Positions 1 to 9,344 of a stretch of 36,413 bases of DNA are shown here, in pieces. This DNA is from JBBQYA01 sp038209155 (GTDB lineage Bacteria > Bacteroidota > Bacteroidia > Sphingobacteriales > Sphingobacteriaceae): assembly GCA_038209155.1 (NCBI GenBank), contig JBBQYA010000020.1, positions 1 through 36,413 of the forward strand. The letters are read 5' to 3'. The first letter of the stretch is position 1, and each line of letters starts with the position of its first letter. Below the pieces are notes generated by a model. The model did not search any database, was not told where the DNA came from, and saw only the letters and a program-made list of their open reading frames with translations. Position numbers and translations under genes: made by a program.

Positions 1-17
1 AAACTAAAAACAAAAAG

Positions 18-992
18 ATGAAAATATTAAAAGCCATAGCAATAATGAGTGTCATTTCAAGCTCATTATTTTTTGCATCCTGTAATTCGGACAAGAAGAA
101 AGCAACACAAAATTCAGATACTATTGCAAATATGGATCATAGTGATGACCATATTTATGCTTGCCCAATGCACCCAGAAGTTTTAGGTAAGGAAGGTGAT
201 AAATGTCCTAAATGTGGTATGGCTTTAGAACATAATGATAATGCTGGTCAGAGTAATGGCTTAACTTATTTTATGGATTTTAGTACCAACCCAGTTTCTG
301 TAGGTGCAAATCAGGAAATAACTTTAATAATGACTCCAAAAATAAAAGGTAAAGAAAAAGATTTAGTGCCTTTACAGGATGAGCATACTAAGAAAATTCA
401 CTTAATTGTAGTGAGTGATGATTTGTCTTATTTTGACCACATCCACCCTGAGTATGGAGCAGACGGATCTTATAAAGTCCCAACTAAATTTCCTGTAGCA
501 GGTAAATACACTTTGTTTGCTGATTATAAACCAACTGGCGGCAATCACACAGTTGATAAACTAAATGTAAAAGTTACTGGAACAAAGCCAGCAGCAAGAG
601 TTTACGGTGCTGATAAATTAAGTGCAACTTCTAACGATGGATTTGAAGTTATTTTACAACCCAAAGGTGGAAAATTAGAAACCAATGTTTCTATGCATTT
701 AGCTGCTGGTTTAACGCAAAATGGTAAAGCCGTTGATCCTAATACTTTGGAAGATTATTTAGGAGCCAAAGCACACATGGTGGTAGTAAGTTTAAATGAT
801 AAAGAATATTTGCATGTGCACCCAGGAGTTGAAAACGGAAAATTTGATTTACATACCACTTTTGAAAAACCAGGTGTATACAGAGGCTGGATTCAATTTC
901 AATCAGCAGGTAAAGTTCATACCACAGATTTTGTGATGAATGTAAAACAAGGTCCAGCTGTTGCAAAAGCAGATGATGGAATGAAACACTAA
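18..992 (+). CDS. HMBD-containing lipoprotein (heavy-metal region)
   Basis: 324 residues. The N-terminus is a signal peptide ending in a lipobox-like FASC, with the lipidated Cys at about residue 22, so the protein is probably anchored facing the periplasm. Residues 46-71 form a heavy-metal-binding domain (HMBD): YACPMHPE followed by CPKCGMAL, with Cys49, His52, Cys63, Cys66 and Met68 as likely ligands. This domain often sits at the N-terminus of CusB-type adaptors, but no HlyD/lipoyl part follows here. The rest (about 80-315) looks like beta-sandwich repeats carrying HIHPE and HVHPG motifs, which may add metal-binding histidines. It lies upstream of a His-rich periplasmic protein and an RND metal exporter on the same strand. 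I infer a metal chaperone or sensor role, probably Cu/Ag or Zn. The metal cannot be decided from sequence. Confidence 0.8.
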   Translation: MKILKAIAIMSVISSSLFFASCNSDKKKATQNSDTIANMDHSDDHIYACPMHPEVLGKEGDKCPKCGMALEHNDNAGQSNGLTYFMDFSTNPVSVGANQEITLIMTPKIKGKEKDLVPLQDEHTKKIHLIVVSDDLSYFDHIHPEYGADGSYKVPTKFPVAGKYTLFADYKPTGGNHTVDKLNVKVTGTKPAARVYGADKLSATSNDGFEVILQPKGGKLETNVSMHLAAGLTQNGKAVDPNTLEDYLGAKAHMVVVSLNDKEYLHVHPGVENGKFDLHTTFEKPGVYRGWIQFQSAGKVHTTDFVMNVKQGPAVAKADDGMKH

Positions 993-1024
993 TTTATAAA
1001 TATGTATAAGCATTTAAGTTATAT

Positions 1025-1059
1025 GGTTTAAGCTTGCGGTATTTTGGCAAGTTTAAACC
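1025..1059 (+). terminator. Hairpin between the HMBD lipoprotein and the His-rich protein
   Basis: Arms 1025-1037 (GGTTTAAGCTTGC) and 1047-1059 (GCAAGTTTAAACC) pair over 13 positions with one G-U wobble around a 9-nt loop. The following sequence is only weakly T-rich (CTTTAAAA). It could be a weak terminator or an mRNA processing/stability hairpin. Confidence 0.5.
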
Positions 1060-1099
1060 TTTAAAACACCAAAGATTATCCTGATAAGATTTAAAAAAC

Positions 1100-1519
1100 A
1101 TGAAAAAGATAACCCTACTAGTTGCAGCAATTGTTTTTTCTTCATTTTCTACATTAATAGCTCAAGACCATAAACATGGATCGCCACATGGTGGCATTGT
1201 AAAAACTGCAGGTTCAGAATTTCATATTGAAACTGTTAAAAAAGGCGAATCAATGTTTATTTATTTGTTAGACGCCAATGAAAAAACAAAAACTATTGTA
1301 GGTGCTACAGCTACGGCGTTGGTTCAAACTGCAGATGGTAAAACCAATAATGTAAAATTAAAAACCAGCGGTAAAGAAAGTTTTTTGTTGAACTTAAATA
1401 AAGCTTTAAAATACAAAAAAGCCATTATCACCATTAAATCTGGAGGAAAATCTGCTTCGGCTTCTTTTGATCTGGCTGCAATAGAAGAGGTAAAACATGA
1501 TGAAGGGCATAAACATTAA
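1100..1519 (+). CDS. His-rich periplasmic protein beside the metal exporter
   Basis: 139 residues with a clear signal peptide (about 1-21, cleavage after IAQ). The mature protein begins with a His cluster (DHKHGSPHGG) and ends with another (KHDEGHKH). The core (about 35-128) is predicted all-beta. His clusters at both termini suggest binding of soft or borderline metals in the periplasm. It sits between the HMBD lipoprotein and the RND permease, all on the + strand, which supports a periplasmic metal-handling role. I know similar small proteins next to CusA-like genes in Bacteroidota, but I recognise no named family. A 342-bp gap separates it from the permease, so co-transcription is uncertain. 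Confidence 0.7.
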   Translation: MKKITLLVAAIVFSSFSTLIAQDHKHGSPHGGIVKTAGSEFHIETVKKGESMFIYLLDANEKTKTIVGATATALVQTADGKTNNVKLKTSGKESFLLNLNKALKYKKAIITIKSGGKSASASFDLAAIEEVKHDEGHKH

Positions 1520-1861
1520 TGGTTTCAAAGGATAGGTGAACGACTGTCTCAAAAGGCAATGTGATTAAGTTAAGAGATTTTATATTTTTTTTTTCGCGTT
1601 AACAATTGAAGTGGCATCCTTTTTTCCTTTTCAGAAAAAAGATATAACGTAAAGCGTGTTTAAACGCACAAATAAATATTTTACTATTATTATAAATTTT
1701 GCATTTCCTTAATTTAATGACATTGCACAAAGGGATGGCTTTTGCCACCTGTTTAAAAGCTCAAACCTAATTGCGAAAAATAATAACACCAAAATTCATT
1801 TTATCTTAAACTTTAATCAATAAAATCAGCATCTACCTAAAAGATATTTTAAAAGAAAAAA
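1520..1861. other. Non-coding gap upstream of the RND permease
   Basis: No plausible gene was found on either strand. The stretch is AT-rich and includes TATAAATTTTGC at about 1690-1701, one base off the Bacteroidota -7 consensus TAnnTTTG. A short GACTGTCTCAAAAG string at 1542-1555 resembles the ends of some insertion sequences but has no partner. A promoter for the permease is expected here but is not proven. Confidence 0.4.
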
Positions 1862-4800
1862 ATGTTAAATAAACTGATCTTATTCTCCTTAAAAAACCGG
1901 CTTTTCATCATTGCTGCTTCTGCTTTAATTATGATTTATGGCGTTTACACTGTTGTAAACTTACCGGTAGATGTATTGCCAGATTTAAACCGACCAAGAG
2001 TGACTATATTTTTAGAAGCAAACGGAATGGCACCTGAAGAAATTGAAGCACAGGTAATTTTACCTACCGAAACAGCGCTAAATGGATCGCCAGGTGTAGA
2101 GATTGTAAGATCTGTAGCTTCGCCAGGTTTAGGGCTGGTTTTCGTAGAATTTGATTGGGATACAGATATTTACCGAGCCAGGCAACTTACTGCTGAAAAA
2201 TTACAAACTGTTCAGCTTCCTCAGGGCATTACTCCGGTAATGGGCCCAATAAGTTCTGTAATGGGGCAGTTTATGCTGATAGCTGTAACCGGAACAAAAA
2301 CCAGCTCAATGGATGTGAGGACATTGGCTGATTTTACCATTAGAAGACGATTAATGAGCATCAAAGGAATTTCGCAAGTAATTCCTATCGGAGGAGAAAG
2401 GTTACAATATCAAGTGCTTTTGTCTTCTGAAAAATTACGACAATTTGGAGTTTCGATTGATCAGGTTGATGAAGCCCTTCGTTTTACAAACTTAAATACT
2501 ACAGGAGGTTTTTTTAACAATCAAGGTTCAGAAGTATTAATCAGAAACATTGCAAGAGCCAGCTCAACTTCTTTAGATGATATTGGAAATACTGTAATTG
2601 TAACTAAAACAAATAATTCGCCGATACTTTTAAAGCAAGTTGCCGAAGTAAAATACGGACCGACTTTAAAAAGAGGTGACGGATCGCTCAACGGAAACCC
2701 TGCGGTAATTCTTAGTATAGAAAAGCAACCTAACGGAAACACAGTTGAATTAACAGAAGAAATAAAAAAAGCAGTGGCAGAAATGCAAGCCACCATGCCT
2801 GCTGATGTGAAAATTAATACTGATGTTTTTCAGCAAAAGCACTTTATAGAAAACTCTTTAACCAACGTTGAAATCGCGCTAAGAGATGGTTTTATTTTGG
2901 TAATTATTATCCTTTTTCTATTTCTTTTGAATGTAAGAACTACCATCATTACTTTAACAGCAATTCCTATTTCGCTCATCATTACGGCTATTATTCTTAA
3001 ATCTTTCGAGATTTCTATTAACACGCTTACACTTGGTGGTTTAGCCATTGCAGTTGGCGAATTGGTTGATGATGCTATTGTGGATGTAGAAAATGTGTAT
3101 CGTCGATTGAGAGAAAACTGGGCAAGAGAAAATCCCCGACCAACTTTGCAAATTATTTATGAAGCCAGTAGCGAGGTACGTAATTCTATTGTTTATGCCA
3201 CCATTATTGTGGTGCTTGTATTTCTTCCTTTATTTTATTTACAAGGAATTGAAGGTAAAATATTTGCACCGTTAGGGATTGCATATATCACCTCTATTTT
3301 AGCATCATTGGTGGTTTCGCTTACTTTAACACCCGTTTTGTGTAGTTATTTTATGAGTTCCGAAAAAGATTTAAGACATGTGAACTTAAAGTTTTGGAAG
3401 AAAAGGTCGGATGAAGAAAAACTCAAATTAGAGAAAAAAGCATTTCATCCTGATGATAATGATAGTCCTTTAGTTAGATTTTTAAAACGAAAGGATACTC
3501 ATTTGTTAAACTGGGGTTTAAATCACACAAATACAATCATCACCTCAGCAATTATTTTAATAGTTGCAGCAATGAGCATTGTTCCATTTTTTGGTACTGA
3601 ATTTTTGCCTCCATTTAATGAAGGAAGTTACACGGTAAACTTATCATTGCCGCCCGGAACTTCATTAGAAGAAGCCAATAAGGTTGGTAGTGTTGCGGAA
3701 AAGCAAATGTTAAAAGTACCCGAAGTATTAGTAACCGCCAGAAGGACAGGAAGGGCAGAATTAGACGAACACGCAGAACCACCAAGTAATTCTGAAATAG
3801 AAGTAGCCTTGAAAGATCCCAAAGAAATCACCAGAGACAAAGAGGAAATTTTGGCTGATTTAAGAAATCAACTTTCAGTATTAAAAGGGGTAACCGTGAA
3901 TATTGGTCAGCCTATCTCCCATCGTTTAGATCATTTGCTATCTGGTGTAAGAGCGCAAATCGCTATTAAAGTTTTTGGAAACGATTTGGCCGATTTAAGA
4001 AGCAATGCGGCAAAAATTCAGGAAATTATCACCAAAGTTGATGGCGTAGTTGATGTACAAATTGAAAAACAAGTATTGGTACCTCAATTGATGATCAGGT
4101 TAGACCGAATAGCCATACAACAATTTGGTTTACAAGCCGGTAAAGTAGCTGAAGATTTAGAGATATTCTATAATGGAAAGGTTTCCAGTCAGATTTTAGA
4201 CGGTCAAAAAACTTTTGATTTAATTTTAAGAACCGATGATAGTACCCGTAATAGCGTTATTGCTATTCAAAATACACAAATATCATTACCAAACGGTTCG
4301 CTGATTCCCTTAAGTCAGATAGCGAAAATAGAATTTGAGAATGGCATCAATTCTATTTATCATGAAAATACGCAACGTAGAATTGTGATTTCCGCAAACG
4401 TTCAGGGAAGAGATTTAGGAAGTACGGTGCAAGAATTACAAGCAGCCATCAAAAAAGATTTACAATTGCCACAAGGATATTATTTAGAATACGGAGGCCA
4501 ATTTGAAAGTCAGCAATCGGCATCCAAACTTATTTTAATACTCAGTATATTTTCATTTTTAGGAATATTTTTGGTTTTATACAGCCATTTCAATTCATCT
4601 CGAATTGTTTTTCAAATCATGTTGAACATTCCATTAGCTTTAATTGGAAGTGTGGTTGCGGTTATTTTAACAGGCGGTGTATTCTCTATTGCAACTTTGG
4701 TAGGCTTTATTACCCTTACGGGGATAGCCTCTAGAAACGGAATCATGATGATTTCTCATTATATCCATTTGGTGGAAAAAGAAGGAGAACACTTTAGCAA

Positions 4801-5080
4801 AGAGATGATTATTAGAGGCTCTCTAGAAAGATTGGTCCCCGTTTTAATGACGGCTTTAGTTGCTGCTTTAGCATTAATCCCACTTACACTAGATTCAACC
4901 GCTGCGGGTAAAGAAATTTTATATCCGGTGGCAACCGTGATTTTAGGCGGATTAATTAGCAGTACTTTATTGGATATCATAGTTACTCCAGTAGTTTTTT
5001 ACAGATATGGAAAAAAAGCTTTAGATACTTATATAAATCATCATTTAAAGAACAAAAATGAGATTAAGGAAATTGATTAG
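1862..5080 (+). CDS. CusA/CzcA-family heavy-metal efflux RND permease
   Basis: 1072 residues, the usual length for HME-RND pumps. It is the inner-membrane, proton-driven subunit of a tripartite metal exporter. It has the expected layout: TM1 at about 12-32, a porter domain, TM2-6 at about 340-500, a second TM at about 555-575, a second porter domain, and TM8-12 from about 880. TM4 carries AVGELVDDAIVDVENVYRRL, whose Asp403 matches the relay Asp405 of CusA. The methionine pair CusA uses around its second porter domain is not apparent: here the region reads SYTVNLSLPPG and GRAELDEHAEPPSNSEIEV. I therefore avoid calling it a Cu/Ag pump, and Zn/Co/Ni or another divalent metal is possible. No adaptor (CusB) or outer-membrane (CusC) gene follows, so they may lie upstream of the window. 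The stop codon is TAG. Confidence 0.93.
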   Translation: MLNKLILFSLKNRLFIIAASALIMIYGVYTVVNLPVDVLPDLNRPRVTIFLEANGMAPEEIEAQVILPTETALNGSPGVEIVRSVASPGLGLVFVEFDWDTDIYRARQLTAEKLQTVQLPQGITPVMGPISSVMGQFMLIAVTGTKTSSMDVRTLADFTIRRRLMSIKGISQVIPIGGERLQYQVLLSSEKLRQFGVSIDQVDEALRFTNLNTTGGFFNNQGSEVLIRNIARASSTSLDDIGNTVIVTKTNNSPILLKQVAEVKYGPTLKRGDGSLNGNPAVILSIEKQPNGNTVELTEEIKKAVAEMQATMPADVKINTDVFQQKHFIENSLTNVEIALRDGFILVIIILFLFLLNVRTTIITLTAIPISLIITAIILKSFEISINTLTLGGLAIAVGELVDDAIVDVENVYRRLRENWARENPRPTLQIIYEASSEVRNSIVYATIIVVLVFLPLFYLQGIEGKIFAPLGIAYITSILASLVVSLTLTPVLCSYFMSSEKDLRHVNLKFWKKRSDEEKLKLEKKAFHPDDNDSPLVRFLKRKDTHLLNWGLNHTNTIITSAIILIVAAMSIVPFFGTEFLPPFNEGSYTVNLSLPPGTSLEEANKVGSVAEKQMLKVPEVLVTARRTGRAELDEHAEPPSNSEIEVALKDPKEITRDKEEILADLRNQLSVLKGVTVNIGQPISHRLDHLLSGVRAQIAIKVFGNDLADLRSNAAKIQEIITKVDGVVDVQIEKQVLVPQLMIRLDRIAIQQFGLQAGKVAEDLEIFYNGKVSSQILDGQKTFDLILRTDDSTRNSVIAIQNTQISLPNGSLIPLSQIAKIEFENGINSIYHENTQRRIVISANVQGRDLGSTVQELQAAIKKDLQLPQGYYLEYGGQFESQQSASKLILILSIFSFLGIFLVLYSHFNSSRIVFQIMLNIPLALIGSVVAVILTGGVFSIATLVGFITLTGIASRNGIMMISHYIHLVEKEGEHFSKEMIIRGSLERLVPVLMTALVAALALIPLTLDSTAAGKEILYPVATVILGGLISSTLLDIIVTPVVFYRYGKKALDTYINHHLKNKNEIKEID

Positions 5081-5395
5081 GTTGTAGAAATCACAAAAAC
5101 CCAAACGAAAATCCTTTATCTAAATGCTACAAAATTGGAATGCTTTTAACAAAAAAAAGTATTTTTCAATAATAGACATCTTGATATAAATTTAAATAAA
5201 TAGTCAAGGCTAAAAAGGATCTGCAAAAAATATTGGTAATCAGGTCTAAATAAATGAACTTTGAAAGTTTAAGCCTTTTCTTTTAAATTAATAAATGAAT
5301 TAGCCGATTACACTACTTCAAATTTTTGTTTTATTAGATAAATTTAATTTGACGGATTGTTAATTATTTATAAGATAGTAATGACTTCTGACCGA
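5081..5395. other. Convergent non-coding gap
   Basis: This lies between the convergent RND permease (+) and epimerase (-). It is AT-rich, with no ORF and no strong terminator hairpin. Only widely separated short complementary strings (AAGGCT and AGCCTT) were seen. I see no other feature. Confidence 0.4.
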
Positions 5396-6346
5396 TCATT
5401 CCATCCAATCTACATACTTTTTGATTCCTTCTGAAATTCCAATTTTAGGATGATAATTCAAGATATTTTTTGCTTTTGAAATATCAGCAAATGTTAGTTT
5501 TACATCACCTGGCTGCTCTGGGGCATAAATAATTTCTGGCTTTTTACCTATTGCATTTGAAACTTCCGTTAATAAATCAATTAGTAAAACAGGATTATTG
5601 TTGCCTAAATTTATGATTTCGTAAACATTCCTGTTTTCTTGTAAGTAATTAAATGCAGCAATTATACCCGAAACGGTATCGCTTACATAAGTATAATCGC
5701 GACCAGTACTTCCATCTCCAAAAAGTGTAACCGGTTTATCATTTTTTATGGCATTAATAAATTTATTTATTGCCAAATCTGGCCTTTGTCCAGGACCATA
5801 AACGGTAAAAAAACGCAGGTTGATCACCGATAAACTATGAACATGATGATAGGTATAATTTAATAATTCGGCAGCAATTTTACTCACTGCATAAGGAGAA
5901 ATCGGTTTGGATAAATCTGCATCTTCTTTAACTGGAAAATTAGCAGCATTTCCATACACTGATGAAGATGAGGCAAATACTAAATTATTTATTTGCTGAA
6001 TTCGCATGAATTCAAGGATGTTTTTTGTACCTGAAATGTTAGCGTCTATATAATCTTGAGGATTTTCTATAGATGGTCTTACTCCTGCTTTTCCAGCTAA
6101 ATGCAGAACGCTATTTGGTTTAAAATCTGCAACAGTTTGAAACCAATCTGTTTGAATAATATCACCTTCTATAAATTTAAAATTTTCATTTGATAAAATA
6201 GATTCAATATTTTTTTCTTTTAATTCTCTTGCATAAAACGGATCGAAATTATCAATTCCAATTACAAAGTGTCCATCCGAAATTAATTGTTTACAAAGAT
6301 GCGAGCCGATAAAACCTGCACACCCAGTAACGAAGATTGAAGCCAT
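5396..6346 (-). CDS. NAD-dependent nucleotide-sugar epimerase (UDP-glucuronate 4-epimerase-like)
   Basis: 316 residues, extended SDR fold. The Rossmann motif GCAGFIG is at 8-14, the catalytic YxxxK is Tyr152/Lys156 (YAVSK), and SSSSVYG at 127-132 supplies the catalytic Ser/Thr. The family signature RFFTVYGPGQRPDLA follows in the substrate domain. IDNFDPFYA near the NAD-binding end is typical of UDP-glucuronate/UDP-galactose 4-epimerases. It is expected to act in the cytoplasm on a UDP-sugar for surface polysaccharide or glycolipid synthesis. It starts 17 bp after the glycosyltransferase and on the same strand, so the two probably share an mRNA. The exact sugar is not determined by sequence alone. 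Confidence 0.88.
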   Translation of the reverse strand: MASIFVTGCAGFIGSHLCKQLISDGHFVIGIDNFDPFYARELKEKNIESILSNENFKFIEGDIIQTDWFQTVADFKPNSVLHLAGKAGVRPSIENPQDYIDANISGTKNILEFMRIQQINNLVFASSSSVYGNAANFPVKEDADLSKPISPYAVSKIAAELLNYTYHHVHSLSVINLRFFTVYGPGQRPDLAINKFINAIKNDKPVTLFGDGSTGRDYTYVSDTVSGIIAAFNYLQENRNVYEIINLGNNNPVLLIDLLTEVSNAIGKKPEIIYAPEQPGDVKLTFADISKAKNILNYHPKIGISEGIKKYVDWME

Positions 6347-6363
6347 AATTTAAAAAATCGAAA

Positions 6364-7482
6364 TTAGTGGTTTTTTTCAGAAATTAATTCTCTGAAAAAT
6401 AGCTCATAATTTTTGATGGTTCTATCAATTGAAAAATCTACAAATGCAGTTTTCTTGCCTTCATCAATAAACTTAAGTCTTAGATTTTCATCATCCAATA
6501 AAGTAGTTATTTTTAATGCTAATACCTCAGTATCACCTTCATCAAACAAAAATCCATTCACAGAATCTTTTACTAAATCTGGGTTTCCAGCTTTGTTTGT
6601 AGCTATTACGGGAACTCCCATTGCCATAGCTTCTAAAAGAGATTGAGATAATCCTTCTGTGATTGATGGAAGAATATTCATTGTGAATAGCGTGTAAAAT
6701 GTTAAAGTTGTAATTTGATCCACCGTTCCAACAAATAGTACTCGATGAGATTTTGAAATTAAATCTGCTAATTCTTTTAATTTTTCATTTTCATCAATTC
6801 CGACAAAGAGTACTACGCAAGGTGTTTTTACTTTTTGCATGGCTAATAATAATTGCTCCTGTTGCTTTAATCGAGATACGCAACCAATAATTGGAACATT
6901 ATTTTCAAGCTGATATTTTTCAATTATATCTGCCTTTATATTTGAATCTGGCAGATTATATTTTTCTTTAGGAGTGCCATTATAAATGACCTTTAATTTA
7001 TTTTCATGAAAACCTCTTCTGATAAATTCGTTTTTGATACCATCACTAACTAATACAATTTTATCGGCTCCTAATTCATAAAACACCCGTTGAATCCAAG
7101 GAGTATTAATTGGCATTTGCCTTCTGGTATGAACTATTTTAACCTGTAAACGATAAAGCCATTTTGCAAAAATGGAAATGTATCTATCATCTGTGGATTG
7201 AGCATTTATAAGTTGAATATCGTATTTATTCACCAGCATTTTAATATGCTGAATTCCACGTCTATCTACTCTACCTCTGAAAACCATTGCCTCTCTAATA
7301 ACTGAAGTATTCTCTACAAGCTTATAAAGCAAAGATTGTATTCGGCAAGCTAAAACAACAGTATGACCCAATTTTGCCAAACCCATAGATAAATATGAAA
7401 TGGAGTTGGTTGATCCTGCTACATCACCTTGGAAGGTAATAATTAATATTCTTAGAGGTGGATTGTTACTATTTTCCAACAT
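6364..7482 (-). CDS. Family 4 (GT-B) glycosyltransferase
   Basis: 372 residues with a two-domain GT-B layout. The N-terminal acceptor domain begins LRILIITFQGDVAGSTNS. The C-terminal donor domain carries the EX7E motif, Glu276 and Glu284 (EGLSQSLLEAMAMGVPV), followed by a GN-PDLV loop typical of GT4 retaining transferases. It transfers a sugar from a nucleotide donor to a glycan or lipid acceptor at the cytoplasmic side of the membrane. The ATG overlaps the upstream protease stop (TAATG), and the epimerase follows after 17 bp. The three genes therefore form a likely operon in which the epimerase could make the donor sugar. Donor and acceptor are unknown. Confidence 0.9.
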   Translation of the reverse strand: MLENSNNPPLRILIITFQGDVAGSTNSISYLSMGLAKLGHTVVLACRIQSLLYKLVENTSVIREAMVFRGRVDRRGIQHIKMLVNKYDIQLINAQSTDDRYISIFAKWLYRLQVKIVHTRRQMPINTPWIQRVFYELGADKIVLVSDGIKNEFIRRGFHENKLKVIYNGTPKEKYNLPDSNIKADIIEKYQLENNVPIIGCVSRLKQQEQLLLAMQKVKTPCVVLFVGIDENEKLKELADLISKSHRVLFVGTVDQITTLTFYTLFTMNILPSITEGLSQSLLEAMAMGVPVIATNKAGNPDLVKDSVNGFLFDEGDTEVLALKITTLLDDENLRLKFIDEGKKTAFVDFSIDRTIKNYELFFRELISEKNH

Positions 7483-9212
7483 TAATTTTCGTCTTCGTCA
7501 TCCTCATCAGATGATTTTGCCAATTCATTTGCCGATGGTTTTCCAATTGTTTTATAGGTATTTTCTCCTTTTAAAATGGAAGAGTAAAGTGGTTTATTAT
7601 TAAAAATTTTAATTGCTTGTTCCAATTCTATATCATATTTAAAAGATGCTTCTAAACGTCCGTTTTGAAAATAATATCTAGAAACAATTTCATATTCTAA
7701 TAACTGCTTTATTTGATTTTTATATTGAATAAGATCATCTTTTTTATTTTCTTCAATTTTGGCCATCAAGCTTTTGTACTCCCCTTCAATTCCTGAATAA
7801 TAATTTTCTTTTTCAGCAATTTTCTTAAATTCTTTCATTGATTTTTCACTTTTGGTAGAATAATCAATTTCTTTTGCCGAGGCGAATTTTACAAAATCAT
7901 TGTACTCATCATCACTCAGTCTAAATTCTCTTGGTTTTGCGATGCTTGCATTCTTAGATTTATAAAGAGTTGCATAATCAAAATTTATGAACTTAGAAGT
8001 AAGTGCATAGCTTATCTTTTGAAATATTGGGCGCTCAGTAACAATATCTGGGTAGATTCCGCTTCCATCATAAACTGATCTTCCACCTGTTGTTTTATAT
8101 TCGGAAATTAAGGAATCTGCTACTCGTTCTACACTTCCATCTGTCCTTCTGTGGGTGTAATCCAGCGCTTGAATACAACGGCCAGAAGGAGTGTAATATT
8201 TAGCAATCGTTACTTTCAAAAGCGAATTATAGGTAAGAGGCAAAGTTTGCTGAACCAATCCTTTTCCGAAAGATCGCTGTCCAACAATCACTCCGCGATC
8301 CATATCTTGAATAGCTCCAGCCACAATTTCTGATGCTGATGCAGAACCTCTATCGGTTAAAACAATTAATGGAATTTTTAGATCAAGAGGTTCATTTTGA
8401 GCTATGTGCAAAATATTGCCTTCTTTATTTTTTCCTTTTTGGGTAACGATTATAGAGCCTTTTGGCACAAAAAGATTTACAATTTTTACGGATTCTTGTA
8501 AAATACCGCCGCCATTTCCTCGTAAGTCAAAAATAATCGCTTTTGGATTATTCTTCTGCAAAGCTTTCATTGCATCTTCCACTTCCTTGCCTGAATTTTC
8601 CAAAAACTGAACTAATTTTATATACCCAACCGAATCATTTAGCATTCCAAAATAAGGTACATTTTTGAATTTAATATCTTCCCTTGTCACCAACTTTTCA
8701 ATTGCCGGAGATTCGCCTTGACGAGAAATAATCATTTTAATCGTACTGTTTTTTTGACCTTTTAATAATTCACTTAATTCATCTGATGTTTTAGAATTTA
8801 CTTGCATCCCGTTTACACTGATAATTTCATCTCCAACTCTAATATCTGCTTTTGCTGCTGGAAAGTTTTCGTATACTTCTAATACGATTAACTTGCTTTC
8901 CTTTTTCCCAATTGATGCTCCAATTCCTCCATATTGTGAATTCACATAATTCATTTTATAATCTTCCAATTCAGATTCTGGAATGTATTGTGTGTATGGA
9001 TCCAACGATTTTAACATCGCATCTATTCCCGTTTTTATGAGTTTAGATGGCTCAATATCATCTACATAACTTTTATTTAATTCGCGATAGAGTGTTATAA
9101 AAATATCTAGATTCTTAGAAATCTGAAAATAATCACTTGAAAAGGAAAGTGTAAGAAAAGATGCTGACACCAATGTCAACACAATTAAAAATTTAGGGAA
9201 CTTCTTTATCAT
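7482..9212 (-). CDS. S41-family C-terminal processing peptidase (CtpA/Tsp-like)
   Basis: 576 residues. An N-terminal hydrophobic segment (about 8-25) is a signal peptide or anchor. A helical region is followed by a PDZ domain (about 88-170) and the tail-specific protease core. The catalytic dyad is Ser292 in GSASASE and Lys317 in GQRSFGKG, with Gln321 four residues on, matching the spacing in B. subtilis CtpB. The C-terminal 150 residues are charged and helical, ending in an acidic tail (SSDEDDEDEN). The enzyme cuts periplasmic proteins near their C-termini and helps envelope quality control. It leads a - strand group with a glycosyltransferase and epimerase and overlaps the transferase start. 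Confidence 0.93.
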   Translation of the reverse strand: MIKKFPKFLIVLTLVSASFLTLSFSSDYFQISKNLDIFITLYRELNKSYVDDIEPSKLIKTGIDAMLKSLDPYTQYIPESELEDYKMNYVNSQYGGIGASIGKKESKLIVLEVYENFPAAKADIRVGDEIISVNGMQVNSKTSDELSELLKGQKNSTIKMIISRQGESPAIEKLVTREDIKFKNVPYFGMLNDSVGYIKLVQFLENSGKEVEDAMKALQKNNPKAIIFDLRGNGGGILQESVKIVNLFVPKGSIIVTQKGKNKEGNILHIAQNEPLDLKIPLIVLTDRGSASASEIVAGAIQDMDRGVIVGQRSFGKGLVQQTLPLTYNSLLKVTIAKYYTPSGRCIQALDYTHRRTDGSVERVADSLISEYKTTGGRSVYDGSGIYPDIVTERPIFQKISYALTSKFINFDYATLYKSKNASIAKPREFRLSDDEYNDFVKFASAKEIDYSTKSEKSMKEFKKIAEKENYYSGIEGEYKSLMAKIEENKKDDLIQYKNQIKQLLEYEIVSRYYFQNGRLEASFKYDIELEQAIKIFNNKPLYSSILKGENTYKTIGKPSANELAKSSDEDDEDEN

Positions 9213-9344
9213 AAAAATAAAAATGGTGTACTAATGGCTAAAGTATAAAAATTAACAATCTATGAACGCCTCAATTGTAGATTAGGTGTAAATAGAAACT
9301 CGGAAAGTTTAATAATGTTAAATAAATTAAGCTTTATCAAACAT

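Noticed and set aside
1542..1555. GACTGTCTCAAAAG, resembling the end of some insertion sequences
   Set aside because: No partner repeat, transposase remnant or target duplication was found nearby; a single short match is weak.
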